In this document: positions 16,750 through 26,085 of the stretch, piece after piece
Position numbering within the stretch: position 1 is the first letter of the stretch
How the letters are laid out: every line of letters begins with the position of its first letter
NCBI GenBank assembly: GCA_031550605.1
Contig: JAVBOK010000025.1
Location: 12,871 to 76,870 of the forward strand
Source of the DNA: FLUQ01 sp031550605
GTDB taxonomy: Bacteria; Desulfobacterota; Desulfovibrionia; Desulfovibrionales; Desulfovibrionaceae
Length of the DNA: 64,000 nt
Reading direction: 5' to 3'
Translations under genes and position numbers: made by a program
The notes under the pieces: generated by a model
Told to the model about the DNA's origin: nothing
What the model saw: the letters and a program-made list of their open reading frames with translations, nothing else
Database searches by the model: none

Positions 16750-17943
16750 TCACCCTTTCAGAATCCGTTCCAGAGTCTGGGCGAACCGCTCGAGATCGTC
16801 CTTTTCAATGGTCAGGGCCGGCGCCAGGCGCAGAACCTTTTCCTGGGTCAGGTTCATGATGAATCCGGCATCAAGCAGTTTTTCCCAGACCTCTTTGCCG
16901 GGGTTCGCCAGTTCGATGCCCATCAGCAGCCCCAGGCCCCGCACGTCGCTAATGCTGCCGGGGACCCGCCTGCCCACTTCGCGGAACCGGTCCAGGGACC
17001 AGGCCCCAAGCACCGCCGCCCGCTGCGCCAGATTGTCGCGCTTCATGATGTCCAGAACCTTCTCCGCCACGGCGGAAACAAAGGCCCCAGCCCCGAAGGT
17101 GGTGGCGTGGCTGCCCGCGACAAAACCCCGCGCGACGTCGTCCGTGGCCATCATGGCCCCCATGGGCAGACCGTTGGCCAGGGCCTTGGCGCTGGTCACG
17201 ATATCCGGCTCGAAATCATAATGCTGGAATGCCCACCATTTGCCGGTGCGGCAGAGCCCCGCCTGCACCTCGTCGGCGATGAACAGCACCCCCTTTTCGC
17301 GGCACAGGGACACGACGGCCCGCAAAAAATCCCCGTCCACCGGGTTGACCCCGCCTTCGCCCTGCACCATTTCCAGTATCACGGCGGCGGTCTTCGGATT
17401 CACGGCCGCCTTCAGGGCATCCAGATCCCCCATGGGCACCTGGGTAAACCCTTCGGGCATGGGATAAAAGCCGTCCTGGAACTTTTTCCCTCCGGTGGCG
17501 GCCACCGTGGCCAGGGTACGGCCGTGGAAGCAGCCGGTAAAGCTGATCACGCCGTAAGCTTCCCTGTTTTTCACCCGCTGCTGATAGCGCCGGGCCAGTT
17601 TGATGGCGGCTTCGTTGGCTTCCGCACCGGAGTTGCAGAAAAAAGCCTTGCCGCAATGGTTGGTGGCCAGCAGCTTTTCCGCCAGATCAAGTTGTTCCTG
17701 CTGATAAAACAGATTGCTGACGTGGATGAGTTTTCTGGCCTGCTGTTCCATGACGGCAGCCAGTTCCTCGTTGCAGTGCCCCAGGGAGGTCACCGCGATG
17801 CCGGCCAGAAGGTCGGTGTATTCCTTGCCGTCGTAGCCCTGCAGCCGGCATCCCCTGCCGCTTTTCACCGCAACGGGGTACCGGGCGTAGGTCCGGAACA
17901 TGAGGGATTCTTCCCGTTTCTTTATCGTCTCAAAGTGGCTCAT
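16750..17943 (-). CDS. argD: Acetylornithine aminotransferase family protein
   Basis: The protein has 397 residues and is a class III PLP-dependent aminotransferase. It shows the cofactor-binding FCNSGAEANEAAIKLAR, the FHGRT loop, the aspartate motif FIADEVQAG, and the PLP lysine in TSAKALANGLPMG. ArgD transfers an amino group between glutamate and N-acetylglutamate semialdehyde in arginine synthesis; succinyldiaminopimelate can also be a substrate. ATG 17943 is chosen because GGAG lies 6 bases upstream. A longer open frame extends across dut in another phase and is not real. dut ends 47 bases upstream. Confidence 0.92.
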   Translation of the reverse strand: MSHFETIKKREESLMFRTYARYPVAVKSGRGCRLQGYDGKEYTDLLAGIAVTSLGHCNEELAAVMEQQARKLIHVSNLFYQQEQLDLAEKLLATNHCGKAFFCNSGAEANEAAIKLARRYQQRVKNREAYGVISFTGCFHGRTLATVAATGGKKFQDGFYPMPEGFTQVPMGDLDALKAAVNPKTAAVILEMVQGEGGVNPVDGDFLRAVVSLCREKGVLFIADEVQAGLCRTGKWWAFQHYDFEPDIVTSAKALANGLPMGAMMATDDVARGFVAGSHATTFGAGAFVSAVAEKVLDIMKRDNLAQRAAVLGAWSLDRFREVGRRVPGSISDVRGLGLLMGIELANPGKEVWEKLLDAGFIMNLTQEKVLRLAPALTIEKDDLERFAQTLERILKG

Positions 17944-17990
17944 GGCCCGCTCCATCTGTATGTTTGCATGCGCACTATGAAAATGCCGCG

Positions 17991-18482
17991 TCAATTGCCC
18001 GTATGTCCGAATCCGCCCGCACCGCGCGCTGTTTCGCCCAAAGCCTCCGCGACCTGCCAGGCGGGGCGCAGAAAGGGCTGAAACACCAGTTGCGCGATGC
18101 GGTCGCCTCGTCGCACCGTCTGGAGCAGGCGTGAGGTGTTCAAAAGATAGACGATGATCTCGCCCCGGTAGTCGGGATCGATCAAACCGACGCCCTGGGC
18201 CACGGTCAGCCCTTTCACCGCGCCCAGGCCGCTGCGCGAATACACGAAGCCCGCCACGTCCCGCCGCAGCGGCTCTATGGCAATGCCCGTGGGAATGATC
18301 GCCCTCTCTCCGCCCGCGACGACCATCTCGGAGTCGCTTGCGGACAGCGCGGCCCGCAGGTCGAACCCGGCGGCCCCGCTTGTGGCCTGCTCCGGCCCCA
18401 AAGGACCGTAAAGGGCCTGCGCGCCGTTCAGAAAAAGAATATTCACCCGCAATTCCGGACTTTCGCAGTGGATGCTTGCCAC
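17991..18482 (-). CDS. dut: dUTP diphosphatase
   Basis: The protein has 163 residues with the five dUTPase motifs in order: GAAGFDLRA, SRSGLGAVKGL, the uracil hairpin GVGLIDPDYRGEI, RGDRIAQLVF and the C-terminal arm GAGGFGHTGN. The arm is slightly altered, with His and Asn where RGxGGFGSTG is usual. It hydrolyses dUTP to dUMP, keeping uracil out of DNA. GTG 18482 is chosen because AGGAG lies 7 bases upstream. It is transcribed divergently from glgP. Confidence 0.94.
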   Translation of the reverse strand: MASIHCESPELRVNILFLNGAQALYGPLGPEQATSGAAGFDLRAALSASDSEMVVAGGERAIIPTGIAIEPLRRDVAGFVYSRSGLGAVKGLTVAQGVGLIDPDYRGEIIVYLLNTSRLLQTVRRGDRIAQLVFQPFLRPAWQVAEALGETARGAGGFGHTGN

Positions 18483-18643
18483 AACGCCTCTCCTGTGAAA
18501 GAATGCCTCTCATTGTGCAGAACTGTTGTTGCTGCACGTAAAAAAACTTCTTTACGCCAAGCGGCGTTATTAGTCAAAAAAAGCGGCCGGCGTGAAAAAG
18601 GCCGCGTATCCCGGCCCCTTCCGGGAAAAAAAGGAGACGGAGC

Positions 18644-21202
18644 ATGCGGTCGTTACAGGTTTTCAGCGTGACCCCCAAACTGCCCCCGACGCTGCAGCCG
18701 CTCTGGGATATCGCGCGCAACTACTGGTTCTCGTGGAACTTCGAGATCGGCACGCTGTTTTCCCAAGTGGATCCCGCCCTGTGGCAGGAAAGTTATCACA
18801 ACCCCATCTGGTTCCTGAACCATCTGCCGCAGCAGACTCTGGCGGATCTTGCCAAGGACGAGTTGTTCGTCGACCGTATCACCAATCTGGCCAAAGAGCA
18901 GGCGGGATATCTTGCCAAACCCCGGCCCGGCCACTTTTCCGGCCTTGCGCCCGGCGCTCCGGCCGTGGCCTATTTCAGCCTCGAATTCGGCGTGTCCCTG
19001 TGCCTGCCCGTTTATTCCGGCGGGCTGGGCATTCTGGCCGGGGACCACCTCAAGTCCGCCAGCGACCTGAACATCCCCCTGATCGGCATCGGCCTTGCTT
19101 ACGGACAGGGCTATTTCCGCCAGTACATGACCCCGGACGGCTGGCAGCAGGAACGCTATCCCGATTACGATTTCGAACAGATGCCGCTGAAACCCGCTCT
19201 GACCCCCGAAGGCACGCCCGCAACCATGGAAATCCTCATCGGCGACAGGCCATTGCAGGTGCGTATCTGGGAAGCCAACGTGGGCCGGGTGCGCCTGTTC
19301 CTGCTGGACACCAACATGCCGGAAAACAGCCAGGATTTCCGCCTGATCACCGCCCGCCTGTACGGAGGCAATCTGGAAATGCGGCTGTGGCAGGAAATCC
19401 TGCTGGGCATCGGCGGGGTGAAAGCCCTGAAAGTGCTGGGCCTGGATCCGCAGATCATCCACATGAACGAAGGCCATTCCGCCTTCGCCGGACTGGAGCG
19501 CATCCGGGTGCTGATGAAGGAGCACAACCTGCCGTTTGAAGCGGCTCTTGAAGTATCCGCTTCCGGCAGCATCTTTACCACCCACACGCCCGTTCCGGCC
19601 GGCAACGACCGCTTCCCGCCGGAACTGATGCAGCGGTACTTCGAACCTTACGCCAGGGACATGGGTCTTGCTTTCAAGGTTTTTCTGGCCCTCGGCCGGG
19701 AAACGCCGCACGACGACGGCGAGGCCTTCTGCATGCCGGTTCTGGCGCTCAGGCTTTCGCGTTTCAACAACGGCGTGTCCACACTGCACGGCCGGGTTTC
19801 CCGCCAGATGTGGAACAAAGTCTGGAACCAGCTGCCCGTCGAGGACGTGCCCATCGGCTCCGTGACCAACGGCATCCACGCCCCGTCCTGGATCGCCCCG
19901 GCCATGGGGCTGCTGTATGACCGCTATCTGGGCAACTGGCGCGAGGACGCGGACCTGAACAAAACATGGGCCGCTGCCGCCAACATTCCGGATTCCATGT
20001 TCTGGCGCGTGCACGAACACCAGCGCGCCCGGCTGGTGGAATTCGTGCGGTCCCGCCTCAAAGCCCAGCTGCTGGCCCAGGGCGCCCGCTCGCAGGAGGT
20101 GATGGAAGCCGAGGAAGCCCTCAACCCCGACGCCCTGACCATCGGATTCGCGCGGCGCTTCGCCACATACAAGCGCGCCAATCTGCTGCTGCAGGACAAG
20201 GAAAGCCTGCTGCGCATCATCTGCAACAAAGACAGGCCCGTGCAGTTCATTTTCGCGGGCAAGGCCCATCCTCAGGACCAGGGCGGCAAGCAGCTGATGA
20301 AGGAACTGATCACCCTCTGCCGGACCAAGGAATACCGCATGAACATGGTCTTTCTGGAGGACTATGACATGGAGGTCGCCTCCTATCTGGTTTCCGGCTG
20401 CGACGTATGGCTGAACAACCCCCGCCGGCCCCTGGAAGCCTGCGGCACCAGCGGCATGAAGGCCATGTTCAACGGCGTGCTGCAGTTCAGCACCCTGGAC
20501 GGCTGGTGGGACGAGGCCTGGAAACCAGACAACAGCCTGGGCTGGGCCATCGGCAAGGGCGAGGAATACGCCGACCCCGATTACCAGGATTTCGTGGAAC
20601 TGCAGACCCTGTACAAAATCCTGGAACACGACATCATCCCCGAATTCTACGACCGCAGCAAAAGCAACCTGCCCAGAGCCTGGCTGGCCCGCATGAAACG
20701 CGCCCTCATCGAACTGGGACCCCGCTACCATTCGAACCGCATGGTCGCCGACTACCTGAACCGGGCCTATGTTCCGGCCTACAGCAGCTATAACGACCTG
20801 TGCGGCAGCAACTTCACCCCCGCGCGCGAACTGTCCGAATGGCGCATGAACATCATGACCCGCTGGTCCGACCTGGCCATCAAAGACGTGCACATCACCA
20901 AGGGCGAAACCGTGTACGTGGGCGAAGCCCTGGCCGTGGAAGCCATGGTCTTCACCAACGGCATCGCCCTGGAAAACCTGCACGTCTGCGCGTATGCGGG
21001 CACGGTGGCCCAGGACCAGAGTTTCATGCAGCGCAAACTCTATCCCATGCTGGCGGACGGCGAAATGCGCGACGGCTGGCAGAAATTCAAGGGCATGATC
21101 GCTCCGGACGAAGCAGGCCGCTTCGGCTTCACCGTGCAGGCAACCCCTGTGCATCCCCTGCTGCCCAACGAGCATACGCTGGGCCTGATCCGCTGGGCCT
21201 GA
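18644..21202 (+). CDS. glgP: Alpha-glucan (glycogen) phosphorylase, bacterial/archaeal type
   Basis: The protein has 852 residues. It belongs to the shorter, unregulated phosphorylase type, recognisable by ARNYWFSWN at the start, YFSLEFGVSLCLPVYSGGLG, the helix IHMNEGHSAFAGLERI and the PLP-lysine region ACGTSGMKAMFNG. It releases glucose 1-phosphate from glycogen or maltodextrin, which phosphoglucomutase (11286) can convert. A GGAG site precedes ATG 18644. It forms a single-gene unit closed by a strong terminator. Confidence 0.95.
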   Translation: MRSLQVFSVTPKLPPTLQPLWDIARNYWFSWNFEIGTLFSQVDPALWQESYHNPIWFLNHLPQQTLADLAKDELFVDRITNLAKEQAGYLAKPRPGHFSGLAPGAPAVAYFSLEFGVSLCLPVYSGGLGILAGDHLKSASDLNIPLIGIGLAYGQGYFRQYMTPDGWQQERYPDYDFEQMPLKPALTPEGTPATMEILIGDRPLQVRIWEANVGRVRLFLLDTNMPENSQDFRLITARLYGGNLEMRLWQEILLGIGGVKALKVLGLDPQIIHMNEGHSAFAGLERIRVLMKEHNLPFEAALEVSASGSIFTTHTPVPAGNDRFPPELMQRYFEPYARDMGLAFKVFLALGRETPHDDGEAFCMPVLALRLSRFNNGVSTLHGRVSRQMWNKVWNQLPVEDVPIGSVTNGIHAPSWIAPAMGLLYDRYLGNWREDADLNKTWAAAANIPDSMFWRVHEHQRARLVEFVRSRLKAQLLAQGARSQEVMEAEEALNPDALTIGFARRFATYKRANLLLQDKESLLRIICNKDRPVQFIFAGKAHPQDQGGKQLMKELITLCRTKEYRMNMVFLEDYDMEVASYLVSGCDVWLNNPRRPLEACGTSGMKAMFNGVLQFSTLDGWWDEAWKPDNSLGWAIGKGEEYADPDYQDFVELQTLYKILEHDIIPEFYDRSKSNLPRAWLARMKRALIELGPRYHSNRMVADYLNRAYVPAYSSYNDLCGSNFTPARELSEWRMNIMTRWSDLAIKDVHITKGETVYVGEALAVEAMVFTNGIALENLHVCAYAGTVAQDQSFMQRKLYPMLADGEMRDGWQKFKGMIAPDEAGRFGFTVQATPVHPLLPNEHTLGLIRWA

Positions 21203-21238
21203 TTCCGCACCATGGCGGGATTGCCCCGCGCATCCCGC

Positions 21239-21270
21239 AACCGCCGCGGCGCACACGCCGCGGCGGTTTT
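21239..21270 (+). terminator. Rho-independent terminator after glgP
   Basis: AACCGCCGCGGCG pairs with CGCCGCGGCGGTT around a short loop and is followed by TTTT. Confidence 0.88.
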
Positions 21271-21392
21271 CCGCATTCTCGGAGCAGCGAAGCCGCGCGC
21301 CCCAACAGTGCCCCCCCGGCCGCGCAACTCTCGCTTTACCTTCAGACCGAAGCTTTGTATGGAGGATACCACGCTTTCATTCGGGAGTTTTC

Positions 21393-22745
21393 ATGCCTCA
21401 TTCCGTTGTCATCATCGGCGGCGGCCTGGCCGGCTGCGAATGCGCCTGCGCCCTGTCCCGCGCGGGCGTTGCCGTCACCATCTATGAAATGAAGCCCGCC
21501 GCCTTTTCCCCGGCCCATGCCAGTCCGGATCTGGCCGAGCTTGTCTGTTCCAACTCCTTCCGCTCCGACGAACCGGACAGCGCCGTGGGCCTGCTGAAGG
21601 AAGAAATGCGCGCCCTTTCCAGCCTGACCATGCGTGTTGCGGACGCAACCCGGGTTCCCGCGGGCAAGGCGCTGGCCGTGGACCGGGACCTGTTCAGCCG
21701 TGCCGTGACACAGGCCGTGGCGGACGAACCGAACATCACCCTGATCCGTATGGAAGTCACGGATCCGGCCGCCCTGATGGAAGATACGGGCTGCCCTGTG
21801 GTCGTCGCCGCGGGGCCGCTGGCTTCCGGCGCCCTGTCCGCGTCGCTGGGCCGCCTGATCGGCGAATCCTCGCTGTATTTCTATGACGCCATCGCGCCCA
21901 TCGTGGCCGCGGAATCGGTGAACACGGACCTGGCCTTCTGGGGATCGCGCTACCGGCCGGACGACTCAGACTACCTGAACTGCCCGCTGGACAGGGACGA
22001 GTATTTCGCCTTTTACGAAGCCCTGCTGGCCGGCGAAAAAACCCCGGCCCGCGAATTCGAGCAGGAAAAACACTTCGAAGGTTGCATGCCCATTGAGGCC
22101 CTGGCCGAGCGGGGCCCGAAAACACTGGCTTTCGGTTCGCTCAAACCCGTGGGCTTCACCGACCCCAGAACCGGAAAACGGCCTTACGCCCTGCTGCAAC
22201 TGCGGACGGAAAACCGCAACAAAAGCGCCTTCAACCTGGTGGGCTGCCAGACAAAACTGACCCACGCCGCCCAGGCCCGCATCTTCCGTATGATTCCCGG
22301 CCTGGAACAGGCGGAATTTCTCCGCTTCGGCAGCATGCACCGCAACACGTTCGTCAACGCCCCCAAAGTGCTGGCTCCGGACCTGTCCTTGCAGGCCGCC
22401 CCGCGCGTATATCTGGCCGGCCAGATCACAGGGGTGGAAGGCTACGTGGAATCGGCGGCCTGCGGCTTGTGGCTGGGACACGCCCTGGCCGCAAAGCTGC
22501 GGGGGAATGAACTGCCGCCGCCGCCGCCGGTGACGGCGCTGGGCGCCCTGCTCGGCCATCTGCAAAGCCCGGCCGGAAAATTCCAGCCTTCCAACGTCCA
22601 ATACGGTCTTATGCCCGAATTGGAACTGCGGGCGAAAAAAGACTCGCGCAAAACCCTGTACGCCTCCCGCGGCCGGCAAGCTTTTGCGGACTGGATGAAA
22701 GAAATCGGGGGGCGCTGTCTCCCGTGCCCTCCGCCGGAGGCATGA
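21393..22745 (+). CDS. trmFO: Methylenetetrahydrofolate-tRNA-(uracil-5-)-methyltransferase TrmFO
   Basis: The protein has 450 residues. An FAD-binding Rossmann start (VVIIGGGLAGCECA) is followed by the family block DLAELVCSNSFRSDE, YFYDAIAPIV and LAGQITGVEGYVESAACG. TrmFO makes 5-methyluridine at position 54 of tRNA using methylene-tetrahydrofolate and FAD. A GGGAG site precedes the start. A polyproline stretch (about 371-375) lies late in the protein. The EamA permease gene follows after 98 bases. Confidence 0.95.
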   Translation: MPHSVVIIGGGLAGCECACALSRAGVAVTIYEMKPAAFSPAHASPDLAELVCSNSFRSDEPDSAVGLLKEEMRALSSLTMRVADATRVPAGKALAVDRDLFSRAVTQAVADEPNITLIRMEVTDPAALMEDTGCPVVVAAGPLASGALSASLGRLIGESSLYFYDAIAPIVAAESVNTDLAFWGSRYRPDDSDYLNCPLDRDEYFAFYEALLAGEKTPAREFEQEKHFEGCMPIEALAERGPKTLAFGSLKPVGFTDPRTGKRPYALLQLRTENRNKSAFNLVGCQTKLTHAAQARIFRMIPGLEQAEFLRFGSMHRNTFVNAPKVLAPDLSLQAAPRVYLAGQITGVEGYVESAACGLWLGHALAAKLRGNELPPPPPVTALGALLGHLQSPAGKFQPSNVQYGLMPELELRAKKDSRKTLYASRGRQAFADWMKEIGGRCLPCPPPEA

Positions 22746-22843
22746 AGCCCCTGCCTCCGCGGCGCCCCGCATTCAGGGAACGCGGGAGTTCGGCGGCCCT
22801 GCGGGGGGCGTGGAAAGACGGAATCCGGCCGGAAGGAATTCTT

Positions 22844-23257
22844 ATGTGGAAACTCTATGCGCTGCTCTCCGCCGTCTTCGCATCGCTGACGGCCATCACC
22901 GCCAAAATCGGAGTCAAAGACGTTGACTCCAACCTTGCCACGGCCATCCGGGTGACCTGCATTCTGCTGCTGACCTGGGGCATCGTGTTCGCGAGCGGCA
23001 ATGTCAGGGAAATCAAGGCCATCCCTGCGCGGTCCCTGGTGTTTCTGGCCATTTCCGCCGTGGCCACGGGGCTTTCCTGGCTTTTTTACTTCAAGGCCCT
23101 GCAAATGGGCGAGGTATCCAAAGTCGCGCCCATCGACAAGCTGAGCGTGGCCATCACCATCGCCCTGTCCATCCTGCTGCTGGGGGAACCGGCGGAACTC
23201 AAAACCCTGGCCGGCGGCGCGCTGATCGTCGCCGGATCTCTGGTGCTGCTGCTGTAG
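22844..23257 (+). CDS. EamA-type single-domain membrane permease
   Basis: The protein has 137 residues with four to five membrane helices. It carries a single DMT/EamA repeat (KVAPIDKLSVAITIALSILLLGE), half of the usual ten-helix protein, so it probably works as a dimer. Such proteins move small metabolites, but the substrate cannot be read from sequence. AAGGA lies 7 bases before the start. Confidence 0.88.
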   Translation: MWKLYALLSAVFASLTAITAKIGVKDVDSNLATAIRVTCILLLTWGIVFASGNVREIKAIPARSLVFLAISAVATGLSWLFYFKALQMGEVSKVAPIDKLSVAITIALSILLLGEPAELKTLAGGALIVAGSLVLLL

Positions 23258-23278
23258 ACGGCAAAAAACGCAATGCCG

Positions 23279-23311
23279 GCCGGGCAGCGGTTTTCGCAAC
23301 CGTTGCCCGGC
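23279..23311. terminator. Hairpin between convergent EamA and phosphoesterase genes
   Basis: GCCGGGCAGCGGTT pairs with AACCGTTGCCCGGC over 14 positions including one G-T pair. It lies in the short convergent gap and has no long T-run. Confidence 0.55.
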
Positions 23312-23344
23312 GCAGTCTTTGATGCAGGGGATATCCGGACCAGG

Positions 23345-24169
23345 TCAGGCGTGGCGAACTGTGGGCGGCTTGGAAAAAAAGTACGGCCCGGCATGGGGAA
23401 AATCGCCGGGAACCCGGCAGAAATGGGTATTCACCTGTCCCGCATGCAAATGGTGGACCAGATAGCCGGGCGCGCCCAGAGTAAAAGCGTCGCCGCCTTC
23501 GGGGCTGAGGTCCAGTTCGATGTCCATGACCAGCGGCGGGGCGCACAGCGCCGTCACGCCGCCCCAGACCGTGACCATGCCCCGGTGCAGATGGCCGCAG
23601 CACAGGCGGACCTGAGGGTTGTTCCGCAGGATGCGGGCGAATTCTCCGGCGTTCTCGTACGGTTCGTCCATCACGCCCAGAGCGGACAAAAACGGCGGGT
23701 GGTGGGTGAAAAGCAGCGTGGGAACATCCCTGCGCGCGGCCAGGGTTTCCTCCAGCCAGCGGGCCACGGGTGCGTCCAGATGGCCGGAATGTGAGCCGGG
23801 CCGGGTGCCGTCCGCCACCACCAGCCGCAAGGGCGTATCTTCCACCGCATAGCACAGGTACGGGGCCATATCCGGCCGTGCCGGGCAGTATGCGCCGAGA
23901 GCCGTCAGCAGGTTGTCCCGCCTGTCGTGGTTGCCGGGCAGAACATACAGGGGTTCCGGCAGCCGCGCCAGATTGCGCGCCACCAGGGCGTAAGCCTCCG
24001 GCTCACCGTGCTCTGCCAGATCACCGGAAACGACAAAACAATCCGGCCGCTGCGCAAGCGCCAGCAGATGTTCCACGGTCCGTTCCAGGGCGGTGGCGGA
24101 ATCGGCCGCGTTGAAGGCCAATGCCCTGCCCGCCTTGACGTGCAGGTCCGAAAGCTGGATAATACGCAT
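23345..24169 (-). CDS. Calcineurin-like metallophosphoesterase (class III cyclic-nucleotide phosphodiesterase type)
   Basis: The protein has 274 residues. The dinuclear metal motifs are complete: SDLH at 7-10, SGDLAEHG, GNHDRR, FTHHPP and CGHLHRG. The arrangement resembles CpdA/Rv0805-type phosphodiesterases. The gene overlaps the end of the ABC fusion gene (start 24169, upstream stop at 24169-24171). It is therefore translationally coupled to an importer, and a role in cleaving an imported phosphodiester or phosphonate-like compound is as likely as cAMP turnover. It has no signal peptide, so it acts in the cytoplasm. Confidence 0.88.
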   Translation of the reverse strand: MRIIQLSDLHVKAGRALAFNAADSATALERTVEHLLALAQRPDCFVVSGDLAEHGEPEAYALVARNLARLPEPLYVLPGNHDRRDNLLTALGAYCPARPDMAPYLCYAVEDTPLRLVVADGTRPGSHSGHLDAPVARWLEETLAARRDVPTLLFTHHPPFLSALGVMDEPYENAGEFARILRNNPQVRLCCGHLHRGMVTVWGGVTALCAPPLVMDIELDLSPEGGDAFTLGAPGYLVHHLHAGQVNTHFCRVPGDFPHAGPYFFSKPPTVRHA

Positions 24170-26085
24170 TACGCCTCCCTGAACAGCAAAAGAGAACGGG
24201 GTTCGATGTCGACGCCCACGTGGGCGCCGGGCTGGACATTTTCCGCCGAAGGCAGTTCCAGCTTGATCAGCGTCGTCTCGTCCAGTTGCACAACCAGACG
24301 CGTCCGTTCACCCAGGAAATGGGCGGTCAGCACCTCGCCGCACATCCGTCCCTCGGCCGGCGCGGCCAGCCGGGCCTGGTCGGGCCGGAAAAAAACCTCC
24401 GCTTCCCCCTGTCCGGCAAAGGACGCGGCCAGCGCATTCGCGGGAATCGCCGCTCCGCCGGGCAGGCGGAGGAATTCTCCGTCCAGCTTCCCTTGCAGAC
24501 GGTTGGACCCGCCCACGAAGCCGGCCACAAAGGCCGTGGCCGGTTTGTAGTAGATGTCCCTGGGGCTGCCGGTCTGCTCGATGCGGCCGTCTTTCATCAC
24601 CACAATGGTGTCGCCCAGGCTCATGGCCTCGTCCTGGTCGTGCGTCACGATGACCGTGGTAATGCCGAGCGTGGTGAGCAACTGGTCCAGCTCTTCCCGC
24701 ACGCTGACCCGAAGCAGGGCGTCAAGGGCGGTCAGAGGTTCGTCCAGCAGCAACACGCGGGGCTTGACGGCCAGGGCCCTGGCCAGCGCCACGCGCTGAC
24801 GCTGGCCGCCGGACAATTCACTGATCCTGCGCTCCGCCAGGTGTTGCAGATGCACCATCTCCAGCATCCCGTTCACCGTCTTCCGGATCTCATCCTTGGG
24901 GGCCTTGCGCACGCGCAGGCCGTAGCCCACATTTTCCGCCACCCGCATATGGGGGAACAGGGCATACTGCTGAAACATCATGCCGATGTTGCGGCGTTCC
25001 ACCGGCACATGGGTGACGTCGGCATCGCCCAGCAGAACCCTGCCGCCCGCATCCGGGTTCTCAAGGCCGGCGATCAGGCGCAACGTCGTGGTCTTGCCGC
25101 AGCCGGAAGGTCCCAGCAGCACAACTTTCCTGCCTCGGGGAATATGCAGGGAAAAGGGATGCAGCACCCGCGTCTGGCCAAAGGTCTTGGCGCAGTTTTC
25201 CAGGGTGACGGAAACAGGGTCCACCAGAGGGGTTCTGGGTTTGATTACGGCAGGGGCTTGGTCCATGAGGGCATCCGATTTGGTTTTGCCGACGGCGGTC
25301 ATCTGGTCCATGAATTCGGGGATCTTCTGCATCAAAGCCAGGGCCGGCACGATAAGCACCAGAAAAACCACCGTGTAGGCGGAGCCGATCTCGATACGCA
25401 TGGAAGCGTAACTGTCGGCCAGACCCACGGGCAAGGTGCGGGTAAAGGGTGTCTGGAGCATCCAGGAAATGTTGAATTCGCCGATGGACAGCGTGAGCAC
25501 CATCAACGCGCCGGAAAGAACGCCGGGCGCGGCGACGGGCACCACCACCTGCCAGAACTGCAGGAGCGGCCCCGCTCCGAGCGTGGCCGCCGCTTCCTCA
25601 TAGACGGACAAGGGCACCACGCGCAACACCGCCGTGACCGAGCGCACCATGAAAGGCAAACAGAAAATGGTATGCCCCGCCAGCAGAAACAGCCAGCTGT
25701 GGCGAAACCAGGTCATGCCGCCCCAGGTCAGCAGAATGCCCAGACCGATGGCCATGCCCGGTATGGAAAGAGGCAGAACCAAAGATTCTTCGACAAATAC
25801 GGCCCACTTGGCCTTGCCCGCCTTGACCAGGGTATAGGCGGCCGGAACGCCGATCAGCGCGCACACCGCCAGTGTGGCCACGGCCAGGTAGAAGCTGCGG
25901 AAAATGGTGTCGCCGTAGGTGGTCAGCACCTGCCCCATCCATTTCAGGGTAAAGCCGGAACTGACGCCGCGGAACGCGTTCTGCATCAAAGCCGTGAGCA
26001 CCGTCTGGATGACCGGAATGACCAGAAAAGCGCAGCAGACCAGGGTAAGGGCCATCTGGCTCCAGAAAAATCCGCCCCGTTTCAT
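24169..26085 (-). CDS. ABC importer: permease fused to ATPase
   Basis: The protein has 638 residues. Residues 1-260 form a six-helix permease with the EAA loop EEAAATLGAGPLLQ near 163. A linker of about 30 residues leads to an ATPase (about 290-638) with Walker A GPSGCGKTT (325-333), Q-loop FQQ, signature LSGGQRQ (424-430), Walker B LLLDEP and a C-terminal TOBE-like domain. Parts of this importer type (iron, polyamine, 2-aminoethylphosphonate) are normally separate. ATG 26085 follows GGGAGG. The frame is continuous, with no stop between the halves. The substrate is unknown. Confidence 0.9.
   Translation of the reverse strand: MKRGGFFWSQMALTLVCCAFLVIPVIQTVLTALMQNAFRGVSSGFTLKWMGQVLTTYGDTIFRSFYLAVATLAVCALIGVPAAYTLVKAGKAKWAVFVEESLVLPLSIPGMAIGLGILLTWGGMTWFRHSWLFLLAGHTIFCLPFMVRSVTAVLRVVPLSVYEEAAATLGAGPLLQFWQVVVPVAAPGVLSGALMVLTLSIGEFNISWMLQTPFTRTLPVGLADSYASMRIEIGSAYTVVFLVLIVPALALMQKIPEFMDQMTAVGKTKSDALMDQAPAVIKPRTPLVDPVSVTLENCAKTFGQTRVLHPFSLHIPRGRKVVLLGPSGCGKTTTLRLIAGLENPDAGGRVLLGDADVTHVPVERRNIGMMFQQYALFPHMRVAENVGYGLRVRKAPKDEIRKTVNGMLEMVHLQHLAERRISELSGGQRQRVALARALAVKPRVLLLDEPLTALDALLRVSVREELDQLLTTLGITTVIVTHDQDEAMSLGDTIVVMKDGRIEQTGSPRDIYYKPATAFVAGFVGGSNRLQGKLDGEFLRLPGGAAIPANALAASFAGQGEAEVFFRPDQARLAAPAEGRMCGEVLTAHFLGERTRLVVQLDETTLIKLELPSAENVQPGAHVGVDIEPRSLLLFREA

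Noticed and set aside
18653..21256. Minus-strand open frame opposite glgP
   Set aside because: It is a codon shadow of glycogen phosphorylase with no start signal or family match.
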